DNA of 64,000 nt from Adiantum capillus-veneris (lineage: Eukaryota; Streptophyta; Polypodiopsida; Polypodiales; Pteridaceae). The stretch's first letter is position 1; each line of letters begins with the position of its first letter. The stretch is taken from contig CM043968.1 in NCBI GenBank assembly GCA_014529385.2, positions 27,109,013 through 27,173,012 of the forward strand, read 5' to 3'. Both the position numbers and the translations under genes were made by a program. Shown piece by piece: positions 8,640-19,200 of this stretch. The notes below the pieces were generated by a model. The model was not told where the DNA came from and did not search any database. It saw only the letters and a list, made by a program, of their open reading frames with translations.

Positions 8640-11600
8640 ATGGTAGCCGCAAAATCACCTGCAAAGAAGAAGAGGATGACAATAAAAGACTATTTAGAAG
8701 AAGTGGAGCCGTTTGTGATCCCAGAAGGAACTCTGAAGCCCACAAGCACATGGATACAGGATGATTTGCTAGAGTCCAATGATCTGAAAATTTACCAAGG
8801 CGTATTCAAAGATCCTGAAGGAAATGCAATAGAGCTACCCATGATACCACGGGAGCTCAATGAATTTTTTAGAAGCAAGATGGGAGATTACCTAGAGAAG
8901 CTAGACCTCCATAACTACTTTGAAGCTTTGCCAATGGGAATTGACATCAAAAGAGTGTGGGAATTTGTAACCACTATCAAAGAAGATGGAGTGGCCCGAG
9001 TCACTGGTCTGCAAGGCAAGCCAGATACCATGATTGTCATCACAGAGAGGGTGGTGGCAGCCGCACTTGACATCTTAAACAAAGGAGATAGTGTGACAAA
9101 GCGGTGAGATGAAGTCAAGGTGTACTCAGAAAAGAAGAACAACTACACATTTGAAGATATTGCAAACCCAAAAGTGGCTATCATGAGCCAACTCTACAAC
9201 CAATACTTCCACATGTGTACAAACCGGCCACAAAAGTACAGGATGCCACCTGGAGCCATTGCTACCACCTTTACCTGGGCAATGCAAAAAACCAAACCAA
9301 AAGTGATCAATTATGCTGCTTACATCCATGACAACCTGGTGAAGATGGGGAACAAAAATCCCACCTACATTGTACCGGGTGACTGATAACAAAAGTGCTC
9401 TATGGAGCACTGCATGCCAAGGGAAACTGGCATGAACCTCCTTCACAGAATGATTGGCTAAAGCTGAAAGAAGATAAAGAAGAGGAACCGCCCAAAGCAC
9501 CCAGGGTAGCCACACGATTGAAGCGCCGGTTAGAGACTGTGCTAGAAGAGCCGCCAGAGTCGAAGAAAGGAAAGAAAGAAAGTCTACAAGTGCCAATCAA
9601 AGAGACCAAGTCACAGAAAGCGTCACGGCTTGAAAGACTGATGGAAAGCTTCAGAGCCGAAAGAGCACTCAAGGGAGATCTAAGCGAGCTATGGAAGCCA
9701 TCCCTAGAAGCCATGTCGGGATCATCTCGAAGGGTACACCAAGATCGGTTTGAAGACTACATCAAAACTTTGAGATTTTAGATGCTACAATGGAAAATAT
9801 CCCGAATATCCCTTTTAGAAAAGAAGAAGTGGACAAAGTACAACTGCAGCTGCTAGAAGAGCAGGAAGGCCAAGAAAGGGAGAGAAAAACCAAGGCAGAC
9901 AGAGATTTCAAGAAGAAGCCATCAACTCCACCGTCAAGCAGGGAGTCCAGCCCACCCCCATCACCACCTCCTCTTAGCCCTCCACAAACCCAACAAAAGG
10001 AGGATGAACACGAAGATTCCAAGCAAGATAAGAGCCAAGAGGAAGAGCTGAAAGAAGAAGCTAAGCCCAAAGATGAGCAGCCAGATCCAGAAGAAAAGAA
10101 TTTCATAATATCTCTTGATCTACTAGCTGCGGATTACTCTGGAGAAGAGGCAGCTACGGTATCATTTGAGTTGGCAAGCACAAGGCCCAAGGAACAGATG
10201 CAGAGCCTGCGGTTAGTAGAACTGAAAGAGATAGCCACAGATACAGTGGACCTACAGACACCAACCAATGATTGGGATGTGGTGATGCAAAAGCTAATCG
10301 AGCTCAGGGCAAGATCAATGGCCACTGAGAGTGAGATTGATACTCTCAAGACAAATGAAGTTCTTATCAAGGCTGAAGTCCACTCACTACAAAAACAAGG
10401 CCAAGATAATATGGACAAACAAACAAAGCTGCAAGCTAGTTTGGATGCGGCATTACAAAGATGCCAGGAGATGGAATGACAAAATCAGGCAGCAGAAAAC
10501 AAGCTTCAAAGAGCTAAAGAAGAATACAAGAAAATCAGCAAGTCATTGACAGATGCAGAGAGAGAAAGGGACAACCTGACTCTACAACTTGCTGAAGAGT
10601 CCAAAGAAGTGGAAACACTGAGGAATGCCAAGGAAAAGGCAGAGATAGAGCATGAGGCGGGCCAGGATGAGTAATAGAGCTTAAAGATCATATTAGAGTC
10701 AAAGATCAGACCATCCAAAGGCTACGAGCATCTCCGGCTAAAGTTCAAGCTACTAGCTCGACTAGCACCACTTCAGAGAATGAGTTGTATGAAGAACAAA
10801 TGAAGGAGCTCCAAAAGGAGTTAACATTGGAGAAGAGGCAAAGGCTAATGCTGGCAGAGGGGTCTATGGTAATGCAGAACCGCCTGGAAGAAGAGAACAA
10901 ATCCATGCAAAATGAGCTAGAAGCCGTAAGAACAAAAATGGATGAGGATTTCCAGAGATGGCAAGCAGAAAATGAAGCCATCAAGAGAAAGCTCGAGAAG
11001 GCGGAGAAAATCAATGCTGATCTGAACGACCTCCTAGTAAACATGGGAGAGCAAGCGGAAGAGGAAAAGAAGACACTTCAGAAGCAGATAGAAGAGCTGA
11101 GAGGCCGCAGCAAACGGAAGAGCAGCAGTTTAGCACCGGGCCAGCCGCAATGGAGGGGATCGACATAGAGAATGTGTCAGATCCAGTGGACACCACCATG
11201 CAAGAGGAAATCCTTGTGGGACCCTCACAAGAAACCCATGATCTGACACAAGAAGAAGAAGAAAAGCTACAGAAGGCCAGAGAAGCGGAAGTAAAAGACA
11301 CAGCCAGAGAAGCATTGGAGTGGGAGCAGAGGGTGTTTAAGTCGATGACAATTCAGAAGATAGATGCCAGTACCCTTCGGTGTGAATGGCTACAGCCTTC
11401 TCTCCCATATCCTTTGCTAAAGTACGAAGCTGCTACTATCAACAAATGAATCAAAGAGGAGCCGAGCCAACAGTGCCATTGTACAAAGCAGATATCTCCA
11501 AGCCTGAAGGAGTCAAGCTGATAGTGGATTCACAACCCAGGTGGAGAAAGGCATGGCTCACAAAATATCCGCAATATCTAATCCATCTGGTAGAGGCACC

Positions 11601-12123
11601 TAAAGTGATCAGAGATAACCTCAGTTTCTGCCCTCTACCAAGGATGAGGACATGGAAAGCCCACGAGCTATTGCAGAGAAGCCAGCCCACTTGGCTAAAT
11701 TACCCGAAGTTGCCAGGCTTGAAGGCAGGCGAGAGAATAAGTGAGCAATACATGGTGAAAACCTTAACGGGCGCCATCAAATTGTTCACTTGCTCGCACC
11801 TATCTTGCATCATGATGAGAAAAATATATAAAACCCTTTTGGCAGTCTTCGAAACCTTCAAATCAGGCCAGGCGACAAACAATATCTTTTTCTTTCAAGA
11901 TACATACAGATGTGCATACGGTCTGTTTGCTCAGCCTTCTCACGAGGTGATACATGCATTATATCAGAGAATCATCTTTTTGCCTTCATATCACCTCCAG
12001 GCCTTTGAAGAAGCCTTCTACACCGACTTCTTCACCATCAGCACATATATATTCGGCCCGATCCTACTGGCTCAGCATGCCAGATATGAGTCCCTCCTAA
12101 AGATTCACGAAAGCCTACACTGA
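8640..12123 (+). pseudogene. Third ORF in env position: plant-transposon-like domain plus long coiled coil
   Basis: Starts MVAAKSPAKKKRMTIKDYL, with an NLS-like basic run. Residues about 30-260 (FFRSKMGDYLEKLDLHNYFE, VWEFVTTIKEDG, YRMPPGAIATTFTWAM, INYAAYIHDNLVKMG) recall the helical Putative plant transposon protein type (PF20167). That resemblance is pattern-level and unverified. Then come a charged stretch, a Pro-rich segment (SSPPPSPPPLSPPQ, near 9955-9996), a long Glu/Lys-rich coiled coil (about 10200-11100) and a C-terminal region with aromatic clusters (11450-12123). Stops at 9105-9107 and 10477-10479 fit CGA to TGA changes. Frame breaks lie near 9385, 9780, 10670, 11140 and 11440. An original product of about 1,150 residues is inferred. 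Its place between pol and the 3' polypurine tract is where Athila-like elements carry env-like ORFs, but no signal peptide or membrane segment is seen. Confidence 0.6.
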
Positions 12124-12161
12124 AGAAGCAGCTCAACTGCCATGTCGGGGACGACATGAAC

Positions 12162-12176
12162 AAGGAGGGGGGGGAG
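12162..12176 (+). other. 3' polypurine tract of gypsy copy A
   Basis: AAGGAGGGGGGGGAG lies 38 nt after the third ORF stop and directly abuts a TGTAGG sequence. This is the textbook arrangement for the plus-strand primer site next to the 3' LTR. Confidence 0.75.
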
Positions 12177-12325
12177 TGTAGGAATTAGTCGAGAGTCGGT
12201 CGAGTGTAGATTGACACCCTATGCTTGCTTCTACGCGCCTGCGGGTCGAGCTTCGTCCTTAGCTAACAAATCTTGTTAGGTGAGTTCTCGCTGTGCTGAC
12301 GTCCATCACAGCGTATCCGCTAACA
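12177..12325 (+). repeat. Short 3' LTR or LTR stub of gypsy copy A
   Basis: Begins TGTAGGAATT right after the polypurine tract. A possible end is CTAACA at 12320-12325, giving a 149-bp TG...CA unit. It contains two short hairpins (CTAACAA/TTGTTAG near 12263-12279 and CGCTGTG/CACAGCG near 12289-12313). It abuts an unrelated gag fragment on the other strand, so it may instead be a truncated longer LTR. No second copy exists in the window to settle its length. Confidence 0.5.
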
Positions 12326-13139
12326 TTTCACATACCACTTATTGTAATAGCACTCCTCAGTACTATGGTTTGTCCACTTTTGCTCTATTGCACACCACTT
12401 TGGTTTCTTTTCTTGAGGCTCACCAATTTGAGTGATCCTTTTTAGCAGCTCTTTTATGAGCTTCTCCTGGTTCAATGGTGATTCAATCTTTTGAACTGAT
12501 GTTGCAAATCTTGAACCACTATTTTGAGAAGAGGAATCATCATCTTGATCCCTGAAATCCCCTTGCTTGTAGGCTGCACAATTGTCTACGAAGAGCTTCT
12601 TTTGTCAATTCATTCAGTGTAGTGTTGTTTTTCATATGCAAGTCTTTTTGAAGGTCAATATTTTTTAGTCCTTGAATAGATATGAGCATCAGTCTTGAAT
12701 GAGTTGGTAGTTCCTCAACAGGACATAATTTCACATATCTCTTCAACCTCAGTGCTACCTTTCGCACAGATTCTCCTTTTTTTTGTTTGAATATGTGGAT
12801 TTATGAGACATTGTTGTGAGCTATTCCTCTTCGGAAGAATTCCTCAACAAACTCTTCAAACAACTGTTGTATTGTCCCAAACCTTTTTTCTACTAAGTTG
12901 AACCATGTAGCAACATCTTCTTCTAGTGTCAAACCAAATCCAGTAAAATGCGTATCAAAATCCCTGACCTCTTTTGCATAGATTACTCTCACAAATGCTG
13001 CTACACGGTCTCTAGGGTCCTTGTCCCCTAAATATTTCTTGTTCACCCATTTTTGGATCTTGGATGGTCTAACCCCCTTATAGGGGCCCCTCTGAGAGTC
13101 CAAATTTTCCCTAATGGGCTTAAAGCTGTTGTTTGCCAT
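12326..13139 (-). pseudogene. Gag fragment of a different LTR retrotransposon
   Basis: Read on the minus strand it starts MANNSFKPIRENLDSQRG and continues DPRDRVAAFVRVIYAKE, EEDVATWFNLVEKRF, LFEEFVEEFFRRG and GESVRKVALRLKRYVKLCP. This is the usual Retrotrans_gag layout (a helix with W-F, then EF..F.., then R/K-rich helices). A TGA stop at 12801-12803 interrupts an otherwise continuous frame. Towards 12340 there is a Cys/His cluster (WCAIEQKWTNHSTEEC) like the degenerate knuckles of some plant Gags. The part abutting 12325 ends abruptly, consistent with a rearrangement breakpoint. No protease or RT of this element is present. Confidence 0.75.
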
Positions 13140-13354
13140 TGGTGCACCTTAGCCCTTTCTACTGTAGACATCACTACTCATAAAACTATCAAGTGTACAA
13201 AAACATTAGCGTGATACTTCATTCTCATTGTAAAGTGCAAAAATCAATCAAATACTGAATTTTTTTTGTGCTTCTCTCTGTCCTTTTTCTAAAGCCGGCT
13301 GTCTTTTGAGCTGATATGTTCTCTTGTGTATAAGTATTAGTTTAAAACAACAAC

Positions 13355-13360
<6 letters not shown>
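13140..13360. repeat. Fragment of the 2.6-kb dispersed repeat family
   Basis: About 70 bp near 13287-13357 (GCTGTCTTTTGAGCTGATAT, then GTTTAAAACAACAACAACAC) matches the 3' part of the repeats at 35.65-38.28 and 55.0-57.65 kb. It ends in a CA microsatellite, as does the left border of the longer copies. The rest of the interval is AT-rich with no gene seen. Confidence 0.55.

Positions 13361-13390
<30 letters not shown>
13355..13390. repeat. (CA)n microsatellite
   Basis: About 18 CA units; simple sequence, no coding content. Confidence 0.95.
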
Positions 13391-13391
<1 letters not shown>

Positions 13392-13843
13392 TTTCTCAAT
13401 ATTCTTAATTGATGAATATCCTCAAAACTATGTTATGTTTGTAAGAATCTACAATTAGCAAACATGGCATCACACCCCCACCTACACACACACATAAACA
13501 ATTTAAATTTTTTTGTGTATTGTCACACACAAATTTTTTGGCAAACGGCACGCGAAGGAATATGCACCAAATACTCTGGCCTCTAGGGGTGCTGCTGGTA
13601 GAAATATGAGTAAATTGCCAATGGTGCTCGCACAAGCAAATTCCTTATGCCAAGAATCCTTAGCACGCCATTCACAGGAAAATGAAGAGAGGATTTGAAA
13701 AAAATAAATATAGTAGGAGTACCTTTCCTTGGGCTCGTCATCAATGTATACACTTGGTGTTGGATATGATGGAATTTTCAAATGTCTCTCTTGTTGACTG
13801 CTCAGACAAACAGATGAACAAGTGTTTTCTCACCTTAGACAAG

Positions 13844-13900
<57 letters not shown>

Positions 13901-14280
13901 GGAATTAGGGTTGCAGAGAAACACACACAGCTTGGAGAAGACGAAGGAAGCTCAAGGCACACAATGGAGAGTGTGTTACTTAGTGTGCAATGGAAAGATA
14001 GATAGCCCTAGAGTGATGGGCGTATATACAATGCACGCACTTTTGGAGGCACGCATTAATCGGTTGGTCTTGGAGTTGATACATGCTCTAGTTGAAGATT
14101 CCAAGACAAGAAAGAGGATGGGTGGTACTTTGCTAAGGTTTTTAACAAAAAACAAGAAATAGGTGCCATTTCATATGCTATTTTCAAAACTGCTACTTTT
14201 ACATGCTTCTCTTAATGTTTCATTTGCCTAAGTTGATGCAGGGCAATATGGAGTTTTTGGATCCTTAAAAAAGCACACAA
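13391..14280. other. No recognisable gene; (TC)n microsatellite inside
   Basis: Apart from a TC microsatellite at about 13845-13896, this stretch holds short open frames in several directions with no family resemblance. It may be the decayed 5' part of the SWIM relic that follows, but that cannot be shown. Confidence 0.5.
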
Positions 14281-14289
14281 CAAAGTTAA

Positions 14290-14789
14290 GAGAAGGAGAA
14301 CTGCTTATGAAGAGGTTTCAAGATGACCCAACAAGCCTACAAGTAGTTGATGAATCGACATTGCAATTTAGAATAAAGAGCCCAAATAGTACCAACCAAT
14401 GCTATTATGTTTATTTTCAAGGCAATTATTGTGATTGTCCAGACTAGAGCTCAGAATGTAAGCATCTATATGGCACGTGCTTGATAGTTATGCATCACTT
14501 TCCCCATTTGAATGACATAATCCCAGTAGTAGAGAATTCCCCTGACATGACGAGGGATTTCAATGAAGATACAACATGCGACACTCCACAAACGTTGGAA
14601 GATGTGTTAACCACGATGGAAGAAATAAGAACTTCTATGGTGTCCATCCAAGATGACCTCCCTAAGAAAAGCAACAAAGATATGGGTGCTATTTTGTACC
14701 AACTTCAATCCATCAGAGACACTCTTGGATCATTGGCATGCCCAAAGAAGGTCAAAATGCCAGAACGAGGCCACATTCATCAAATTTAA
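14290..14789 (+). pseudogene. SWIM zinc-finger protein relic, MULE transposase-like
   Basis: One frame encodes VVDESTLQFRIKS, then YYVYFQGNYCDCPD, a TAG stop at 14445-14447, SSECKHLYGTCLIVMHHF and an acidic/Ser-rich tail with a predicted helix (TLEDVLTTMEEIRTSM). C-x-C followed by C-x-H (CDC...CKH) is the SWIM zinc-finger signature found near the C-terminus of Mutator-like transposases and FAR1/FHY3-type proteins. No DDE core is visible upstream. The following 380 bp (14790-15168) contain Cys/His-rich pieces in shifting frames (MITCHTCHALF, HICDKTSSFFC) that might be a decayed zinc-binding domain. Confidence 0.6.
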
Positions 14790-15361
14790 GCGCATACAAT
14801 GCATACTCGACTTGGCCATGGCATAAAAGCTTCTCATGACCACGAGACATTTTACAAAGAAAACATCAACGTAGTTGTCACCGTGTGCGCCTCACTGGGA
14901 ACCCAAGAATTTGGTTTCCCCATTGTTGCTCCAAAAATTTGATGGTTAGCCCCTCCATGATTACTTGTCACACATGCCATGCATTATTTCCATTCGCAAA
15001 AGGCATTGTCACAACCTCCTTGAATCGTGTATTTTGGGAAAAGAGGCCCACATTTGTGATAAAACCTCTAGTTTCTTTTGTACTATAGTTTCATGTATTT
15101 ATCCAGATGAAGAAGATGATGAGCGTGCCTTAACTCTATGCAAGAGAGAAACAAATGAGATAATCACAGTATGTGTCATAAAATCTAATATCTAACCAAC
15201 CCAAATGATTTTCTCATATTAAACTGATCATTTAATGTGGGAGAATACAAGGGAACAAGGGTTAGAATATAGACATGTGCTTAGGGGTCTATCTCAACAC
15301 AGGGCCAATGGTAAAGGGGTCCAAATGAGAGATGACCCGTCAAAGAGCAAAGCTAGCTAAT

Positions 15362-15502
15362 GGAGCTTAAAGTGCTTGTCGTGCTTGCTGACTAAGGTGC
15401 TTGAAGTGCTTGTTGTGCTTTGTTGACTAAGGTGCTTGAGGTGCTTGCCGTGCTTGCTGACTAAGGTGCTTGAGGTGCTTAATGACTAAGGTGCTTGAAG
15501 GT
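15362..15502 (+). repeat. Minisatellite inside solo LTR
   Basis: Three to four imperfect units built from GCTGACTAAGGTGCTTGAGG and GTGCTTG submotifs. The related LTRs at 18-24 kb lack this expansion, so it arose in this copy or its branch. Confidence 0.75.
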
Positions 15503-16495
15503 AAGGTGTTCAAATCTAATCCCCACCCATGAGGGGGCAAACCCTAATTGTAGGGGCTAGAGAGAGAACACACACACACATTCACTCACACAAGGCAAGC
15601 TTGGTACCAAGAAGGCAAATAGGACGGTAGTCAAGCTCCTCCTCGTGTTGCCCTCATAGTGTGCCTAAAGCCTATTGGTTGGCCTCCCAAGGGGTCCTAT
15701 GATAATTTAGTTGATTTAATTAATTGTTTTTGCATTTATCAAGTCCTCTCTCTCAAATTGGGAAAGGGGGACACTTGTCCCAAGACTACCCTTGTGTTTT
15801 GATATGCATTCTACATGTGATTGTCCAGGCTTGCAGGGGTCCAATGAGCTTCAAGCATGAGCTACAAGGGGGGATCGACCAAAGAAAAAAGGGGGGTTGC
15901 TTGGGGGGTATACTCTCCCACACACACTCTCATTGTGTAAAGTGCAAAGTGTAAGAGCTCCATCTCCTTCTCCAAGATAATAGAGAAGTTGAGAGCCTAC
16001 ACCAACACTCTTGGATATGGAATGCAAATCCAACCAAGAGCCATGATTCAATGCTTAAGCCTGCCATCTTCTCCATCTTCATTACTATGCTATTATGTAT
16101 GCTAGCAAGAAGAGTTATGATAAGTGAGGAACTATTTCTTTCTCGTATGGATGTTTCTTCTTCCTCTTCCCTACCCTCATTCCCCGCTAGCTCTCCACCT
16201 TTGAAGGTGTTTGAGGCCTTGGGACTGAGGCTTGGGATAGTTAATGTTTTTTGCAAAGTTTATGTTATACTCGTGATGCATGAAGCTTTCCATCTTCATT
16301 GCATCACCTAGGTTACAAGGAACACAAAGATTGTATTGTACCAAGTCCCGGGGGATTCGCCATGGAAAACTTATCGCACCACGTAAATGCAGGGGAGGGG
16401 GGTTTATTTACAAGTTGCATAAGCGTATAAGTTAGGGGCAGGCCCCCAATAATTTATGTCCCAAGCTTCAAAATAAGGGAGGGGGTATCATATTT

Positions 16496-16528
16496 ATGGG
16501 GGGGTTTGGGGGGGGGGGGGGGGGGAGG
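16496..16528 (+). repeat. Poly-G tract in solo LTR
   Basis: GGGGGGGTTTGGG followed by an uninterrupted run of about 16 G and then GAGGG. The related LTRs have C runs (G on the other strand) of 9 and 32 at a comparable role, so homopolymer instability recurs in this family. Confidence 0.8.
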
Positions 16529-17489
16529 GACTTGACCCGAGTTGATTACTTGTAATGATTGGTCACCTGTGTAAAATAGAACTCAGAGGAATTTTGGGAA
16601 AGTGTTTTTATCAGGCTATACACATCAAATTTTGCATCAATCCGGTCATAGATAAGGGCTGATTTGGAGCAGTTCAAGGGTTGATTTACACTAGCTTTGC
16701 ATGGGTCAGAATTGGACGAGTAGCCAAAGTGCAGGCTGATTGGGCACATAGTTTGAAATTCAAACTAAGACACATTGAGGGTACATCTAGTTATCAACAG
16801 AAGTGGTTCCTCAGTACGTTTCCAGTCACTATGCTACACACACTTTGACTAGTTTTACTCAGTTAGATAATGTGAGACCTAAATTTTATATGTAAGATAG
16901 GGGTATGATAGTTTTCTTCATTGATTGTCGTATAAGCGTAGAAAAGGGGGTCATATTCCCTAAAATGATTCGTATATAGGGGTTTTATCAAATTTGTCCG
17001 CTCGCAGGTGGCGTCCCGTTTTGTATATAAAGTGAATCCCCCGGGTACCAAGTCTCTCTTGATGGGAGAATCTATACTACAAATGCCTATTAGAGGGGAC
17101 CGGCTCCACATAAATCCGGTCCTCAACTATTGTCAAGTTCTCTAAACTATCTCTCTTGCAAAAGTATTGTTCAATTAAGTACTATGATTATGTTGCTACC
17201 GTCAATTAAGTTCACCCTCTATGCTCTCAAAGTAGTCTCACAAAAAATTTATCTCTAATTTTCTTAATTCCACTATTCTCAAAGTTCATAGGCCATTTTC
17301 AATACAGTATGTGCCTCTAACACAAGGATCTTGCTTGTATTCAGGGATCATATCCCTTCACAAAGGTCGTTCAGTTAGCCATGCAAATGCTACATCAAAT
17401 CTTTACTTGAATTTTGGTGTGTCTCGCTTGAAATTATAGATAACCTTTCTTTGTTGCTTTGTGTGTGAGCTACTATAAGTTTGAGGTAC

Positions 17490-17862
17490 TCATAGATAAT
17501 GTAAGGTACCCTAGTCTAATTCACCAATCAACAAGCAAGCCCTTTTTGTGTGGAAAGTACCCAAATGTAATCTAGGGTACCCTAGATTACTTCTTTTTAG
17601 GTAATCTAGGGTACCCTAGTTTACTTCCCATACCCTACTTGGATGGAAGGTACTCACAGGTAATGTAGGGTACCCTAGATTACTTCCCACAGGTAATCTA
17701 GGGTACCCTAGATTACCTTTGGTAAGTAATCTAGGAAACCCTAGATTACTTCACTAACCAAAGAGCAAGCCCTTTTTGTGTGGGAAGTATCCACAGGTAA
17801 TCTAGGGTACCCCATATTACTTCCTTTAAGTAATCTCTTGGTATGGAAGGTACGCACAGGTA
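17490..17862. repeat. Palindromic minisatellite, left part
   Basis: Repeated units built on a 26-base palindrome (half AGTAATCTAGGGT and its complement) joined by variable spacers such as TTGGATGGAAGGTACTCACA. Units lie near 17495, 17568, 17600, 17660, 17692, 17724 and 17795, some with one or two changes. The array resumes at 24669 beyond the chromovirus, so it predates that insertion. Confidence 0.85.
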
Positions 17863-19200
17863 ACATAGTGAGCATTTCATTCAAATAGATTCCTAATGAG
17901 CATAACAAGAGTGCTTGGGTGGAGAGAGCAGCAAAAAGCATAACACCTATAAAACACAACATCAATTCCCTCGCGGTCTCAGACCCAAGACCTCACACAC
18001 CTTCGAAGATGGTGAGAGCTAGCGGGATATGAGAGTAGATTGAGAGGAAGAAGGAGTAGTCTTATGAGAAAGAAGTATATCTCCTCACTTAATCACTCAT
18101 AATAGCTTAGCATAGCTTATTAATTAGCATGGTAGAAGAGATGAGCATGCATTGAAGCTTGGCTCTTGGTTGGATTTGCATCACAAAGCCAAGAGTTGTT
18201 GGTGTAGGCCTCCCTTCCCACAAGCTTGGAGTAGTGAATGAGCTTTCCATTAAAGGTTGAGAAGGAGAGAGAGAGTCTTCTTGCTTCACACATGAGATTG
18301 TGTGAGTGTGTATGTGATGATGCCTTGCCAAAATCAGCCCCCTCTCTCTCTTGGTCGACCCCTCATACAAATTACTCATGCTGACACCCCATTGGACCTC
18401 TCCAAGCTTAGCCAATGAAAATTGAGAAGCATAAGTGATACCTTGTGACATGTGTCCCCCTTTCTCCTCTTGTGAGAGCTTTAGGTAATTAAATAATTCA
18501 ACTAAACTCTCATTGGACCCCTTTGTCTTCTGGCCAATAGGAATCATGCAAGCCATTAAGCTGTTGAATGCTCATTGGACCCCTCAGGAGACTGTCCAAT
18601 AGTCTTCTAGAGAGATTAATCCTTATTGATTCTTTTATTATGTGTTTTTAAATGAATTAAACTAGATTTACTCTAGCCTAATTTTCATTGGTCTACCTCT
18701 ATGGCCATCCAATAGGATTTGAGTGCACCTTGTGGGCAATTGGCCTAAGGAGCTGACATGTGTCCATTATGCCCTTTGTGTAAAGGGAATCCTTTGAGTG
18801 TGTGTGTGTATGTTCTCTCACAAGCTTCTCTCTCTTCTCCTACCTTTAGGGCTCCACCCTCCTCTTTAGGAGTCATGAATACTTTTTGGCACACTCACTA
18901 AGCATCCAATTTAACTAAGCTTGACCATTGGAAACAACCTATGAATTTTGGAACCTTAGCATTTTGGAAGTCTTAATGGGCTGAACCTTAGGGTCTTTAA
19001 AGCCCATTGTTGCACATTGCTCTTTTGCAGATGCCCCCCCCCTTTGGATCCCTTTTTTCCCTCCTTTGGATCCCTACTGTGACCAATCTCCCAGCTTAAC
19101 CAATATTCTAGCTTTTTGTCCCCTGGTACTTCCCCATATTAAATGATTGGTTTAACATGAAAAAATTATTTAGGAGAATTAGATATTAGTTATTATGAAA
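17863..19200 (-). repeat. 3' LTR of chromovirus, truncated and deleted
   Basis: Matches the 5' LTR along its length. It lacks a ~215-bp segment corresponding to 23172-23386, with AACAC at both deletion edges, and about 57 bp at its far end. The starting TG has become TT in element orientation. Its C run at 19034-19042 has 9 residues. The tract before it, in element orientation TTCAAGACAGAGGTAA, is the likely polypurine tract. Confidence 0.85.

Larger units (their letters stand above)
1..12325 (+). mobile_element. Ty3/gypsy retrotransposon copy A, 5' end outside window
   Basis: A decayed large LTR retrotransposon read left to right. The order is protease, long linker, RT, RNase H, two H2C2 modules, integrase core, basic tail, 2.7 kb non-coding spacer, third ORF, polypurine tract and a short LTR. 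The RT/RNase H junction has GHCGYYRRFI, which recalls the non-chromovirus Athila/Tat group (family knowledge), and there is no chromodomain after integrase. Copy B at 59.0-64.0 kb matches it from the first H2C2 module through the palindrome array, so pol and the spacer belong to one element. Assigning the third ORF and the 12177 LTR to this element is inferred from collinearity: the polypurine tract abuts the LTR, and no other LTR start is seen between pol and the ORF. Gag and the 5' LTR lie outside the window. Confidence 0.85.
15174..17306 (+). mobile_element. Solo LTR of the chromovirus family, 5-bp TSD
   Basis: Starts TGTCATAAAATCTAATATC and ends CAATACA. It is bracketed by the perfect direct repeat GTATG at 15169-15173 and 17307-17311. 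The body matches the LTRs of the minus-strand element at 17.86-24.67 kb, but in the opposite orientation. Matching pieces include TTAAACTGATCATTTAAT near the start, the GGGGGACACTTGTC region, ATGCAAATCCAACCAAGAGC, and GGTCCTCAACTATTGTCAAG near the end. It has a G run at 16510-16525 and a minisatellite at 15360-15500. A solo LTR with matching TSDs implies insertion followed by LTR-LTR recombination. Confidence 0.87.

Noticed and set aside
9126-9596. Minus-strand open frame of 156 codons opposite the third ORF
   Set aside because: It is the antisense shadow of the coding strand; hydrophobic composition follows from the Lys/Glu-rich sense strand.
14790-15168. PHD-finger domain after the SWIM relic
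   Set aside because: Cys pairs appear only when switching frames; spacing does not fit a PHD finger well enough to claim one.
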